Below the pieces are notes generated by a model. It was not told the DNA's origin. It worked only from the letters and a program-made list of their open reading frames with translations, and made no database searches. Both the position numbers and the translations under genes were made by a program. 64,000 nucleotides of DNA from contig NZ_MSIF01000020.1 of assembly GCF_001921215.1 (NCBI RefSeq), forward strand, positions 62,001 through 126,000. Direction: 5' to 3'. This DNA comes from Actinophytocola xinjiangensis (GTDB taxonomy: Bacteria; Actinomycetota; Actinomycetes; Mycobacteriales; Pseudonocardiaceae). Positions 40,203 to 50,713 of this stretch are shown piece after piece (the stretch's first letter is position 1; each line of letters starts with the position of its first letter).

Positions 40203-41798
40203 TCACATCCGGAACGGGCCGAAGTCGGTGGTGCCGCGCACCGGCCCGTTGTGGGCGCACGACAACGCGATGCCGACGACGGTGCGGGTGTCGCGGGGGT
40301 CGATGATCCCGTCGTCCCACAGCCGGCCGGTGGCGAACAGCGCGGTGGACTCGCGTTCCAGCTGGGTCTCGATCGCCTCCCGCCGGCGCCGGTCCTCGTC
40401 CTCGTCGAACGGCACGCCCCGCGCCGCCGCCGCACCCCTGGCCACGATCGACAACACCCCTGACATCTGTTTCGGGCCCATCACGCCGATGCGGTGGTTG
40501 GGCCAGGTGAACACGAACCTGGGCTGGTAGGCGCGCCCGGACATGCCGTAGTTGCCCGCGCCGTAGCTCGCGCCGGTCATCACGGTGACGTGCGGGACGG
40601 TGGAGTTGGCGACCGCGCGCACCATCTTGGAGCCGTTCTTGGTGATGCCGCCGCGCTCGTACTCGGTGCCGACGACGAAACCGGTGGTGTTCTGCAGGAA
40701 CAGCAGCGGGGTGTCGATCTGGTTGCACAGCGCGATGAACTGCGCTGCCTTCTCCGACTCCTCGCTCATCAGCACCCCGTGGTTGGCCAGGACGCCGACC
40801 GGGTAGCCGTGCAGCGTCGCCCAGCCGGTCACCAGCTGGCGGCCGTAGAGCGGTTTGAACTCCTCGAACCGGGAGCCGTCGACGATCCGGGCGAGGACCT
40901 CCCTCGGGTCGAACGGGACCTTCAGGTCGTGGGAGGCGATGCCGAGCAGGTCGGCCGGGTCGTGCACCGGTTCGTCGGCCGGGCGGGTCGGCGGGCCGCC
41001 CTGCTTGCGCCAGTTGAGGTGGCCGACGATCGTGCGGGTGACGCGCAGCGCCTCGTGCTCGTCGACGGCCAGGTAGTCGGCCAGGCCGGACACCGTGGCG
41101 TGCATGTCCGCCCCGCCGAGTTCCTCCGGGTCAGCGTCCTCCCCGGTGGCCATCTTGACCAGGGGTGGGCCGCCGAGGAACACGTGCGAGCGCTGTTTGA
41201 TGAGCACCGCGTAGTCCGACATGCCCGGTTGGTAGGCGCCGCCGGCGGTGGCGTTGCCGAACACCACGTCGACGGTCGGGATGCCGGCGCGGGACAGGCG
41301 GCTCAGGTCGCGGAAGAACCGGCCGCCGTCCACGAAGGACTCCGCCTGGGCCGGCAGGTCACCGCCGCCGGACTCGGTCAGCTGGATCACCGGCAGTCGG
41401 TTCTGTTCGGCGATCTCGAACGCGCGCAGCGTCTTGCGCATGGTGTACGGGTTGATCGAGCCGCCCCGGACGGTGAAGTCGTTGCCGACGAACACACACT
41501 CCACACCGGACACCACGCCGACGCCGGTGACCAGGCTGGCGCCGTCGGCGTAGTCGGCGTCCCAGGCGGCGAGCGGGCTGAGCTCCAGGAAGTACTCGTG
41601 CGGGTCCACCAGCAGCTCCACCCGCTCGCGGACCAGCATCCGGCCGCGTGCCCGGTGCCGCTCGACCGCGCGCGCACTGCCGCCGTGCCGGACGGCGGCC
41701 GTCAGCCGGTCGATCTCCTCCAGCCGTTGAACCATGACTCGGCGGTTGAGATCGTGTGATTCGTGCCGCCGGTCGACCCGGGTCGCCAGGACCTCCAC
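40203..41798 (-). CDS. Acyl-CoA carboxylase carboxyltransferase (beta) subunit
   Basis: The 531-residue carboxyltransferase is of the MccB/LiuB/AtuC size. It has RERVELLVDPHEYFLELSPLAAWD, RLPVIQLTESGGGDLP, a GNATAGGAYQPGMSDYAVLI segment, GGPPLVKMATGEDADPEELGGADMHATVSG, LANHGVLMSEESEKAAQFI and TVMTGASYGAGNYGMSGRAYQPRFVFTWPNHRIGVMGPKQMSGVL. In GCase/MCCase, one glycine/phenylalanine position decides the length of acyl chain accepted; I could not assign it. GTG 41,798 follows AAAGGG. It pairs with the downstream biotin carboxylase gene. Confidence 0.93.
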   Translation of the reverse strand: MEVLATRVDRRHESHDLNRRVMVQRLEEIDRLTAAVRHGGSARAVERHRARGRMLVRERVELLVDPHEYFLELSPLAAWDADYADGASLVTGVGVVSGVECVFVGNDFTVRGGSINPYTMRKTLRAFEIAEQNRLPVIQLTESGGGDLPAQAESFVDGGRFFRDLSRLSRAGIPTVDVVFGNATAGGAYQPGMSDYAVLIKQRSHVFLGGPPLVKMATGEDADPEELGGADMHATVSGLADYLAVDEHEALRVTRTIVGHLNWRKQGGPPTRPADEPVHDPADLLGIASHDLKVPFDPREVLARIVDGSRFEEFKPLYGRQLVTGWATLHGYPVGVLANHGVLMSEESEKAAQFIALCNQIDTPLLFLQNTTGFVVGTEYERGGITKNGSKMVRAVANSTVPHVTVMTGASYGAGNYGMSGRAYQPRFVFTWPNHRIGVMGPKQMSGVLSIVARGAAAARGVPFDEDEDRRRREAIETQLERESTALFATGRLWDDGIIDPRDTRTVVGIALSCAHNGPVRGTTDFGPFRM

Positions 41799-41811
41799 AG
41801 TGGACCCTTTC

Positions 41812-43425
41812 TCAGTGCCGGCCGGGCAGTGCGGGGGCCGTCCCGCGCCGTTCGTCGCGCGGCACGACCAGGCCCAGCGCCTCCAGGTCCCAGCAGTCGG
41901 CCGGCACACCCTCGTCACGCAGCGCGTTCTTCATCACCCGCCGCAACGCGTTGGTCGGCAGCGTCTCGTGCAGGTGCACGTACCTCGGGATCGCGAAGTA
42001 GGCGACCCGGTCGCGCAGGTACTCGAACACCGTGCGCGGGTCCAGCGCACCCGGCTCGTCCTGGACCACGCACGCCTTGATGTCGTCATCACCCATCCGG
42101 CCGGGGACCGCGCACACCGCGACGTCGGCCACGCCCGGCAGGCCGCGCAGCACGTCCTCCAGGTACATCGAGGAGACGTTCTCGCCGCGCCGGCGCAGGC
42201 GGTCCTTCATCCGGTCGACGAAGGTGAGGAACCCGTCCTCGTCCACCTGCCCGAAGTCGCCGGTGTGGTGCCACAGGTTGCGCCACGCCTCGATCGTCTC
42301 CGCCGGCTTGTTCCAGTACCCGCTGTACATCGTGTAGGGGTCCCTCGGCCGGACGACGATCTCACCCGGAGTGCCTACCGGCAGGGGGGCGTCGTCCTCG
42401 TCGACGATCCGCACCTCGTAGAGCGGCGATGGCCGGCCACAGGTGGCCCGGTCGCGGCGGCCGGTGACCGGGCTGCGGGTGATCAGCAGGCTCTCGGTCT
42501 GGCCGAAGCCCTCGGACATGACCGGGGTGCCGAAGCGTTCCTCGAACTCCTGCTGGCGGTCCACGGGTAACGGGGTCCAGATGGCCAGCCGGAACGGGTG
42601 CTCGCCGTCGGTCGGGCGGACCGGCTGGTCGAGGATGGCGTTGGCGAACGCGCCGATGCCGACCAGCATCGTGGCGTCGAGTTCGGCGGCGTGGGCCATG
42701 AACGTGGACGCGTGGAACTCCGGGGTGACCACCAGCGAGATCCCGTGCACCAGCGCGGTCATCACACCGATGATCTGCCCGGCGGAGTGGAACAGCGGGA
42801 ACGGCGTGCACAGACGGTCACCGGGGACGACCCAGTCGTCGAGCCCGTAGGCCTCGGCGATCCTGACGTAGTAGCCGTTGCTGAGCATGCAGCCCTTGGG
42901 CTTGGACGTGGTTCCCGAGGTGTAGACGATCGACACCAGGTCGCCCGGCGCGGCGTCGACCGGGTCGACCGGGTCGGCGGCGCACAGGTCCTCGTAGGCC
43001 ACGCCGCCGGCCGGTGGTTCGCCGTCGAGCAGCACGACCCGTTCGATGCCGGTGCCGGCCAGCAGTGGGGCGGCGGTCTCCAGACCGGCCCGGTCGGTGA
43101 TCAGTACCCGGGCGCCGCAGTCGTCGAGCTGGTAGCGCAGGAACTCGCCCCGGATCCAGTAGTTGAGCGGGACCTGGATGGCGCCGAGGCGGACCAGCGC
43201 CAGGAAGGCCTCCATCACCTCGACGCGATTGGGGGCCAGCAGGGCCACCCGGTCGCCGCGCCCGACGCCGAGCCCCGCGAGACCGCCGGCGAGGCGGGCG
43301 GACCGCTCGTCGAGCTGCCGGGGCGTCACCCACGGATCCGTCGTGGCACCACAGTGGAAGAACGGATCGTCCGGCGCCTGACGCACCCGTTGCTCGAAGA
43401 CTCCGCTGACGGTAGAGGTCCGCAT
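41812..43425 (-). CDS. Acyl-CoA synthetase (AMP-forming, FadD/CaiC type)
   Basis: The 537-residue enzyme should activate the free acid substrate. Motifs are LVSIVYTSGTTSKPKGCMLSN (P-loop, about 188-208), VMSEGFGQTESLLITRSP (A5), WHHTGDFGQVDEDGFLTFVDRMKDRLRRRGENVSS (A7-A8) and a C-terminal lid lysine region TNALRRVMKNALRDEG. It is the first gene of a 10-gene minus-strand operon, starting at ATG 43,425 with GAGGAG upstream. Its promoter carries motif A and motif B palindromes, which it shares with the divergent hydratase genes. Confidence 0.92.
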   Translation of the reverse strand: MRTSTVSGVFEQRVRQAPDDPFFHCGATTDPWVTPRQLDERSARLAGGLAGLGVGRGDRVALLAPNRVEVMEAFLALVRLGAIQVPLNYWIRGEFLRYQLDDCGARVLITDRAGLETAAPLLAGTGIERVVLLDGEPPAGGVAYEDLCAADPVDPVDAAPGDLVSIVYTSGTTSKPKGCMLSNGYYVRIAEAYGLDDWVVPGDRLCTPFPLFHSAGQIIGVMTALVHGISLVVTPEFHASTFMAHAAELDATMLVGIGAFANAILDQPVRPTDGEHPFRLAIWTPLPVDRQQEFEERFGTPVMSEGFGQTESLLITRSPVTGRRDRATCGRPSPLYEVRIVDEDDAPLPVGTPGEIVVRPRDPYTMYSGYWNKPAETIEAWRNLWHHTGDFGQVDEDGFLTFVDRMKDRLRRRGENVSSMYLEDVLRGLPGVADVAVCAVPGRMGDDDIKACVVQDEPGALDPRTVFEYLRDRVAYFAIPRYVHLHETLPTNALRRVMKNALRDEGVPADCWDLEALGLVVPRDERRGTAPALPGRH

Positions 43426-43463
43426 TGATCTCTCCTCGATCCGGCCGAGACGTCATCGGACTG

Positions 43464-43479
43464 TATCATATAGATGATT
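43464..43479. promoter_or_regulatory. Motif B site: TATCATATAGATGATT
   Basis: An AT-rich island with inverted repeat ATCAT-N4-ATGAT lies between the divergent synthetase and hydratase genes. The same 16-bp pattern TATCATnTAGnTGATT recurs at 50,640 and 62,936. TATCAT and, on the other strand, TATGAT could also serve as -10 elements. Confidence 0.7.
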
Positions 43480-43498
43480 AAATCTACGGTTGTTCTCA

Positions 43499-43512
43499 AC
43501 CGAACGGTCGGT
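43499..43512. promoter_or_regulatory. Motif A site 2: ACCGAACGGTCGGT
   Basis: Palindrome ACCGAnCnGTCGGT-like, flanked by A...T to extend symmetry (AACCGA-ACGG-TCGGTT). It lies 17 nt before the hydratase start and 74 nt from the divergent synthetase start. Confidence 0.7.
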
Positions 43513-43528
43513 TACGTGAGGAGTTCCC

Positions 43529-43984
43529 TTGATCGGCACCGTCCTGAACCGAACCCGAGGCACCGTGACCGCCCGCGACTTCCAGCGCTGGGCGGCCGCC
43601 GTGAACGACCTCAACCCGCTCTACTTCGACCCCGACCACGCGCGGGCCAACGGCCACCCCGACGTTCTCGCCCCGCCCCTGTACGTCCAGTACGCGCCCC
43701 TGGGCGTGCCGACCCTGGACCAACTGCGCCCCGACGGCACCCCCGACCGGCCCGCCCTGCCCCTCGACGGCTACCCGCGCCGGATGGCCGGCGGCCAGGA
43801 CGCCGTCTTCCACCACCCCGTCCACGACGGCACGGCCATCACCGCCACCACGACCCTCACCGCGATCACCCCCAAGACCGGCCGCTCCGGCCCGTTCCTG
43901 CTGGTGACCACCCACACCACCTACACCACCGACGACGACACCCTGGTCGCCGAGATCACCGACACCCTCATCGCCCTCCCCTGA
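43529..43984 (+). CDS. MaoC-like/FAS1-type dehydratase, N-terminal hotdog protein
   Basis: The 151-residue hotdog protein starts at TTG 43,529 with GAGGAG 5-6 nt upstream (IGTVLNRTRGTVTARDFQRWAAAVNDLNPLYFDPDHARANGHPDVLAPPLYVQYAPLG). This is the FAS1_DH/MaoC N-terminal type, which lacks the full hydratase dyad and needs a MaoC partner. The partner is the next gene, 10 nt downstream. Together they should act as an (R)-specific-type enoyl-CoA hydratase, like two-subunit hydratases known from steroid side-chain catabolism. Confidence 0.86.
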   Translation: MIGTVLNRTRGTVTARDFQRWAAAVNDLNPLYFDPDHARANGHPDVLAPPLYVQYAPLGVPTLDQLRPDGTPDRPALPLDGYPRRMAGGQDAVFHHPVHDGTAITATTTLTAITPKTGRSGPFLLVTTHTTYTTDDDTLVAEITDTLIALP

Positions 43985-43994
43985 AGGACCGCCG

Positions 43995-44399
43995 ATGCGC
44001 CCCCCCCCCCCCCCCGGTGACCCGATCCCGGCCCTGACCGTCACCCCCACCCCCACACAGCTGTTCGCCTTCAGCGCCGCCACCCACAACGCCCACCGCA
44101 TCCACTACGACCGGCCGTGGGCGGTGGACGTCGAGGGCCATCCCGACCTGGTGATCCACGGCCCGCTCCAGGCCGCGATCCTGACCAGGGCCGTGCTCGA
44201 CTGGGCCGGACCCACCGGCCGGCTGCACCGCCTCACCTTCCAGCACCGGGGGTCCGCCTACGCCGGCGACACCCTGCACTGCACCGGCACGGTCACCGCG
44301 GCCCGACCCACGGCCGTCGACCTCGCCCTGGCGATCACCAACTCCCGCGACGAGGTCCTCCTGCCCGCCACCGCGACGGTGGTCTTCCCGACCTGGTGA
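43995..44399 (+). CDS. MaoC-like dehydratase, catalytic hotdog protein
   Basis: The 134-residue MaoC-domain protein has hydratase-2-type residues in SAATHNAHRIHYDRPWA (the N/D...H site) and HPDLVIHGPLQAAILTRAVLDW. It pairs with the preceding hotdog gene. Codons 2-7 are a run of 16 C residues encoding RPPPPPG, so the exact start and frame at the 5' end depend on that tract being read correctly. GAAGGA lies upstream of ATG 43,995. Confidence 0.85.
   Translation: MRPPPPPGDPIPALTVTPTPTQLFAFSAATHNAHRIHYDRPWAVDVEGHPDLVIHGPLQAAILTRAVLDWAGPTGRLHRLTFQHRGSAYAGDTLHCTGTVTAARPTAVDLALAITNSRDEVLLPATATVVFPTW
44000..44015 (+). repeat. Homopolymer of 16 C at the 5' end of a MaoC gene
   Basis: Sixteen consecutive C follow ATGCG of the MaoC-type gene. 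Such tracts slip in replication and sequencing; a change of one base would shift the frame of the hydratase subunit. Confidence 0.9.
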
Positions 44400-44415
44400 C
44401 CCCGGGAGCACCGGG

Positions 44416-44418
<3 letters not shown>
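44397..44418. terminator. Hairpin between convergent MaoC and thiolase genes
   Basis: TGACCC-CGG and CCGGGTCA pair with one bulged C around the loop GAGCA. It spans the MaoC stop and the thiolase stop, so it likely terminates both transcripts. Confidence 0.5.
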
Positions 44419-46611
<2,193 letters not shown>

Positions 46612-46615
<4 letters not shown>

Positions 46616-47748
46616 CGGGGCATTCCCAGGCCGCGTTGGGCGATGATGTCGAGCTGGATCTCGTTGGTGCCGCCGCCGAAGCGCCACACCGGCGAGGACC
46701 GCAGACCGTGTTCGAGGTGTCCGTGGGCTGGCCCGGTCGGGCCGGCGACCGTGCCGGCCTCGCCGATCAGGTCCAGGCCGGTGTCGCAGATCCGTTGCCG
46801 CAGCTCGCTCCACCAGACCTTGTTCGCCGACGCCTCGGCGTAGGGGACCTGGCCGTCGGCGAGCATCTGGGCGCCGCGTTGGGCGAACAGCCGGCAGATC
46901 TCGACGTCCACCGCCAGCTCGCCCATCGTCTCGGCCACGACGGGATCGTCGAGCAGGCCGGCCGACGCCGCCCAGTCACGGAGTTGGCGCAGCTCCCAGC
47001 GGGGCTCGTTGTGGTAGAACATCCGCTCGTAGTTCAGGGCCGTGGTGAGCACCCGCCAGCCCTCGTTCTCGGCGCCGATCCGCGCGCCGGCCGGAACGCG
47101 GACGTTGTCGAGGAACACCGTGTTGGTCTGTTCGCCGCCCTGGGTGAGGATCGGGGTGATCTCGATGCCGGGGGCGTCCATCGGGAGGATGAACATGCTG
47201 ATGCCCCGGTGGCGGTCGGCCTGCTCGCCGGTGCGGGCGGCCAGCCACAGGTGGGTCGCGACGGTCGCGCCGGTGGTCCAGATCTTCTGGCCGTCGATCA
47301 CGTACGCGTCGCCGTCGGGCCTCGCGCGGGTGCGCAGGGCGGCGAGGTCGCTGCCGGCGTCGGGTTCGCTGTAGCCGATCGCGAACTCCAGCTCGCCGGC
47401 GATGATGCGCGGCAGGAACTCGGCCTTCTGCTCGTCGGTGCCCACGGCCATCAGCGTCGGGCCGATCGCGTTGAGGGTGAGCAGGCCGTTGGGCAGGCGG
47501 CGGTCGCACAGTTCCTCGGCGAACAGCCACTGCTCGACCGGGCCCCGGCCCTGCCCGCCGTACTCGGCCGGCCAGGACACGCCGAGCCAGCCGTCGGCGC
47601 CGAGGCGGGCGAGGAAACGGCGGCCGTTGACGCGCGGCTGCATCGCGTCGGCGATGTGTTCGGCGCGGGTCGCCGCGACCAGATCCGGGTCGAGGGCGTC
47701 GAGGTAGGCGCGTAACTCGCCGAGGAATTCGAGGTGTTCGGCTTTCAC
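46612..47748 (-). CDS. Acyl-CoA dehydrogenase, alpha-type subunit (pair 1)
   Basis: The 378-residue ACAD has conserved FAD/substrate segments WLGVSWPAEYGGQGRGPVEQWLFAEEL, FAIGYSEPDAGSDLAALRTRA and YVIDGQKIWTTGA, and the late WRFGGGTNEIQLDIIAQRGLG. It lacks the R-x-x-FG...FQ motif that its partner has. At the MCAD-type catalytic position (YEGT) it has Gly, so the base must lie elsewhere (for example in LNYERMFYHNE). GTG 47,748 follows GAGGAG and is divergent from the TetR gene, with motif A between them. Confidence 0.9.
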
Positions 47749-47813
47749 CAGTCGGTCTCCTCACCGGTGTGTCGCTCCGGTTGGGACGGTAGGCGGGCCG
47801 GCGAAGGTAGTCA

Positions 47814-47827
47814 ACCGTCCGGTTGGT
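47814..47827. promoter_or_regulatory. Motif A site 3: ACCGTCCGGTTGGT
   Basis: Palindromic site between the alpha-type ACAD gene (start 47,748) and the TetR gene (start 47,875). Its position suggests TetR autoregulation and control of the ACAD-thiolase operon. Confidence 0.7.
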
Positions 47828-47874
47828 CACGGTGTGCCCTATCATCTTCGCGTCACCAAACGGAAGGACACCAG

Positions 47875-48465
47875 TTGCCCCGGCCATCCAAGCGCGCTGA
47901 AGTACGCGCCACCGCCGCTCGCCTGATGCGCGAGCACGGGTACGACTCAGCGACCATGGACCGCATCGCCGACGAGGTGGGGCTGAACAAGGGCACGCTG
48001 TACCACTACTACCCGTCCAAGAGCACGATCCTCTACGAGCTGCTCTCCGACCAGCTCGACGCGACGCTCGACCTGATCGGCCAGGTCCCGGCCGAGGGCA
48101 CGGCCACCGACCGGCTGCGGGAGTTCCTGCGCCTGCAGGTCGAACACGTGTCGACCAAGCAGGACGAGCTGGTGGTGTTCTTCCAGGAGATCCCGTGGAT
48201 CGGCCGGCACCTGCCCGCCGACCAGGTCGCCAGCCTGCGCGAACGCGTCGACCGGTACGAGAAGTTCACCCGCAAGCTCCTCAACAGCGGCATCCGGTCG
48301 GGCGAGTTCCGCAAGCTCAACGTGACGATGGCCCTGCACACGACCGTCGGGGTGCTCGCCTACGTCCCCAACTGGTTCCGGGCCACCGACCGCCGCTCCC
48401 GCACGGCCCTGGTCGACGAGCTGACCGAGTTCGTGCTGTCCGCGGTGGTGCGCGCTGGCACGTGA
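47875..48465 (+). CDS. TetR-family regulator of the catabolic regulon
   Basis: The 196-residue protein starts at TTG 47,875 with GGAAGG 7 nt upstream. The N-terminal HTH is RAEVRATAARLMREHGYDSATMDRIADEVGLNKGTLYHYYPSKSTILYELL (about 6-56). The C-terminal helices (EHVSTKQDELVVFFQEIPWIG, GIRSGEFRKLNVTMALHTTVGVLAY) resemble the ligand domain of KstR2- and FadR-like acyl-CoA sensors. With motif A in its own promoter and in four other promoters of the region, it is the best candidate for the regulon repressor released by an acyl-CoA intermediate (inference). Confidence 0.88.
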   Translation: MPRPSKRAEVRATAARLMREHGYDSATMDRIADEVGLNKGTLYHYYPSKSTILYELLSDQLDATLDLIGQVPAEGTATDRLREFLRLQVEHVSTKQDELVVFFQEIPWIGRHLPADQVASLRERVDRYEKFTRKLLNSGIRSGEFRKLNVTMALHTTVGVLAYVPNWFRATDRRSRTALVDELTEFVLSAVVRAGT

Positions 48466-48467
48466 GG

Positions 48468-49559
48468 TCACCGGTCACGGGGCAGGCCAAGGACCTTCTC
48501 GCCGATCAGGTCGCGCTGGATCTCCGAGGTGCCGCCGTAGATGGTGGCGCCGAGCGACTCGACGAGGTCGTCGAACAGCGCCGGGCTGGTGAGGCCGTGG
48601 ACGTCGAGCGCGAGCTGGGCGGCGGCCTGGGCGGCCTCCGAGCCGAGGAGCTTGAGGACGAAGAACTCCGGCACCGGCGCGCCGGCGGTACGGCGCAGGA
48701 CGGTCCGCAGCCCGGTGAACCGCAGGGCTTCGGCGTCGGCGAGCAGCCGCCCGGCGCGGGCGGCGAGGTCGGGGGCGAGTTCGCCGGCGAGGACCGGGGC
48801 GAGTGAGCGTTCCACGTCGACCCAGTTGTTGATCCAGATCATGTCGCGTTCGTGGGCGAGGCTCTCGGTCGCCACCCGCCAGCCCTGACCCTCGGGGCCA
48901 AGGAGGTTGGCCGCCGGCACCCGCACGTCGTCGAGAAAGACCTCGCAGAACGCGTCGACCGACTCGGCCGCGCGGCGGATGGGCCGGATGTCCACGCCGG
49001 GGGCGTGCAGGTCGAGGATCAGGCAGGAGATGCCGGCGTGGCGCGGGGCGTCGGGGTCGGTGCGGACGTAGAGGGTGCACCAGCGTGACTGGTGGGCCTG
49101 GGTCGTCCAGATCTTCTGCCCGCTGACGACGAACACGTCACCGTCGCGGCGGGCGGTGGTCCGCAGGGAGGCGAGGTCGGAGCCCGAGCCGGGTTCGGAC
49201 ATGCCCAGCGCCCACCACTGCTCGCCGCGCAGGACCGGCACGAGCAGGCGTTCCCGCTGCTCGGCGGTGCCGAACCGGCGCAGCGCCGGTGCGACGACAC
49301 CGACGCCCTGGACGTTGAGCGTGCGCGGGGTCTGCCGGCGGGCGCCCTCGATCCGCACGGCGAGGGCGTCCAGCGGTGACAGGCCGTGGCCGCCGAGTTC
49401 GGGTTCCCACTCGGGCACCAGCCACCCGGCCTCGAACGCGGCGACCTGGTAGTCGGCCCGGAGCCGGTCGTCGTGGCGGTAGTGGTCGAGGCGCTCGGCG
49501 TGGTCGGCGGGGAGGGTGGCGTCGATGAAGGCGGCGAACTCGCCGACGGCGTCGCTCAT
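48468..49559 (-). CDS. Acyl-CoA dehydrogenase, alpha-type subunit (pair 2)
   Basis: The 363-residue ACAD has WLVPEWEPELGGHGLSPLDALAVRIEGARR, WALGMSEPGSGSDLASLRTTARRDGD, VFVVSGQKIWTTQAHQ and the C-terminal TIYGGTSEIQRDLIGEKVLGLPR (Gly at the YEGT position). Like the other alpha chains it lacks R-x-x-FG...FQ. ATG 49,559 overlaps the upstream beta-type stop. The stop is 2 bp from the convergent TetR stop. Confidence 0.9.
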   Translation of the reverse strand: MSDAVGEFAAFIDATLPADHAERLDHYRHDDRLRADYQVAAFEAGWLVPEWEPELGGHGLSPLDALAVRIEGARRQTPRTLNVQGVGVVAPALRRFGTAEQRERLLVPVLRGEQWWALGMSEPGSGSDLASLRTTARRDGDVFVVSGQKIWTTQAHQSRWCTLYVRTDPDAPRHAGISCLILDLHAPGVDIRPIRRAAESVDAFCEVFLDDVRVPAANLLGPEGQGWRVATESLAHERDMIWINNWVDVERSLAPVLAGELAPDLAARAGRLLADAEALRFTGLRTVLRRTAGAPVPEFFVLKLLGSEAAQAAAQLALDVHGLTSPALFDDLVESLGATIYGGTSEIQRDLIGEKVLGLPRDR

Positions 49560-50569
49560 GCGCCACCGCCCCGCAGGGCCACGGCGCGGCGGTAGCACTC
49601 GTCGGGGGTGCCGAGGTAGGGGGCGGTCTGGCGGGCGCGGCGGAAGTAGAGGTGGGCGTCGGCCTCGAAGGTGACGCCCATGGCCCCGAGTACCTGGACG
49701 AAGGCGTCGGTGGCGGCCAGCGCGGCCTCGGCGGCGGCCGCCTTCGCCAGCAACGGCAGGACCACGGCGTCGGCGTCGCGCGCCGGGGCCGCCGGGGCGG
49801 CGGACAGCGCGGCGGCGACGGTCAGTGACCTGGCGCGTTCCACGGCCAGGTAGACGTTGGCCAGGCGGTGCTTGACGGCCTGGAAGGCGCCGACGGGTCG
49901 GCCGAACTGCTCACGGTCCAGGGCGTGCCGGACGGCCAGGTCCAGCGCGCCGGCCGCCGTCCCGACCAGGTCGGCGGCGACCGCCACCCGTGCGGGGCCG
50001 AGCAGCTCCTCCACAGTGGACTCCACGTGGTGGGTCTCGGCGGGGGTCCCGTCGAGGGGGACCAGCGCCAGGGGGCGGGTGGGGTCAACGTGGGTGAGGG
50101 ACTCGCGGGCCAGGGGAGTCAGCTTCACCAGGGTGGTGCCGCCGTCGGCGGGGACGAGCAGGACCACGACCCTGGCGGCCACGCCGTCCAGGACGGGCAG
50201 GTGGCGACCGGCGACGGCGACGGCCAGGGCCGACGGGGAACCGACCGAACGTTCGGTCACGGGCAGGCCGGCGGCCAGTTCCGTCTGGACGGCGGCCGCG
50301 GTCGCCAGCAGCGGGACGGGGAGCAGTGCCCGGCCCGCCTCCTCCAGCAACGCCGCGAGGTCGGCGAGCGAACCGGCGCCGACGGGCTCCGGGACACCGA
50401 CCAGCGGGTAGCCGGCGGCGAGGACCTCCGGCCAGTCCGGCAGGCGGGGCCGGTCGAAAAGGGTGCGGTCGAAGGGGAAGCGGGTGGCGAAGTGCCGCCT
50501 CGCGGAGGTGGTCAGTTCGGTCTGCTCGGCGCTGGGCACCAGGCCCTGCCAGCGGGCGGTGTCGTGCAT
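49556..50569 (-). CDS. Acyl-CoA dehydrogenase, beta-type subunit (pair 2)
   Basis: The 337-residue short ACAD has ALDREQFGRPVGAFQAVKHRLANVYLAVERARSL (flavin-contact motif, about 210-243) and a variable N-terminal half. It is upstream of and overlaps the alpha-type gene, the reverse gene order of pairs 1 and 3. ATG 50,569 follows GGGAG. It is divergent from the LIV transporter operon, with motifs A and B in the shared promoter. Confidence 0.88.
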   Translation of the reverse strand: MHDTARWQGLVPSAEQTELTTSARRHFATRFPFDRTLFDRPRLPDWPEVLAAGYPLVGVPEPVGAGSLADLAALLEEAGRALLPVPLLATAAAVQTELAAGLPVTERSVGSPSALAVAVAGRHLPVLDGVAARVVVLLVPADGGTTLVKLTPLARESLTHVDPTRPLALVPLDGTPAETHHVESTVEELLGPARVAVAADLVGTAAGALDLAVRHALDREQFGRPVGAFQAVKHRLANVYLAVERARSLTVAAALSAAPAAPARDADAVVLPLLAKAAAAEAALAATDAFVQVLGAMGVTFEADAHLYFRRARQTAPYLGTPDECYRRAVALRGGGA

Positions 50570-50610
50570 CGCTCACTCCCGTCCCGGTCTCATGGACAAC
50601 ACCGTAGCCG

Positions 50611-50624
50611 ACCAACCAGTCGGG
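50611..50624. promoter_or_regulatory. Motif A site 4: ACCAACCAGTCGGG
   Basis: It matches motif A at all key positions except the last base (GGG for GGT). It lies 42 nt from the ACAD start and 90 nt before livH. Confidence 0.6.
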
Positions 50625-50639
50625 CGGGGCGAATTGTCA

Positions 50640-50655
50640 TATCATTTAGTTGATT
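50640..50655. promoter_or_regulatory. Motif B site: TATCATTTAGTTGATT
   Basis: Same pattern as at 43,464 with two changes (T for A at positions 7 and 11). It lies 16 nt from motif A site 4 in the ACAD/livH divergent promoter. Confidence 0.65.
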
Positions 50656-50713
50656 TGCCAGATCCCGCTCGGTAGCGTGAGCCACACCCGACGAGCGGGA
50701 AGGGGCCATCGAA

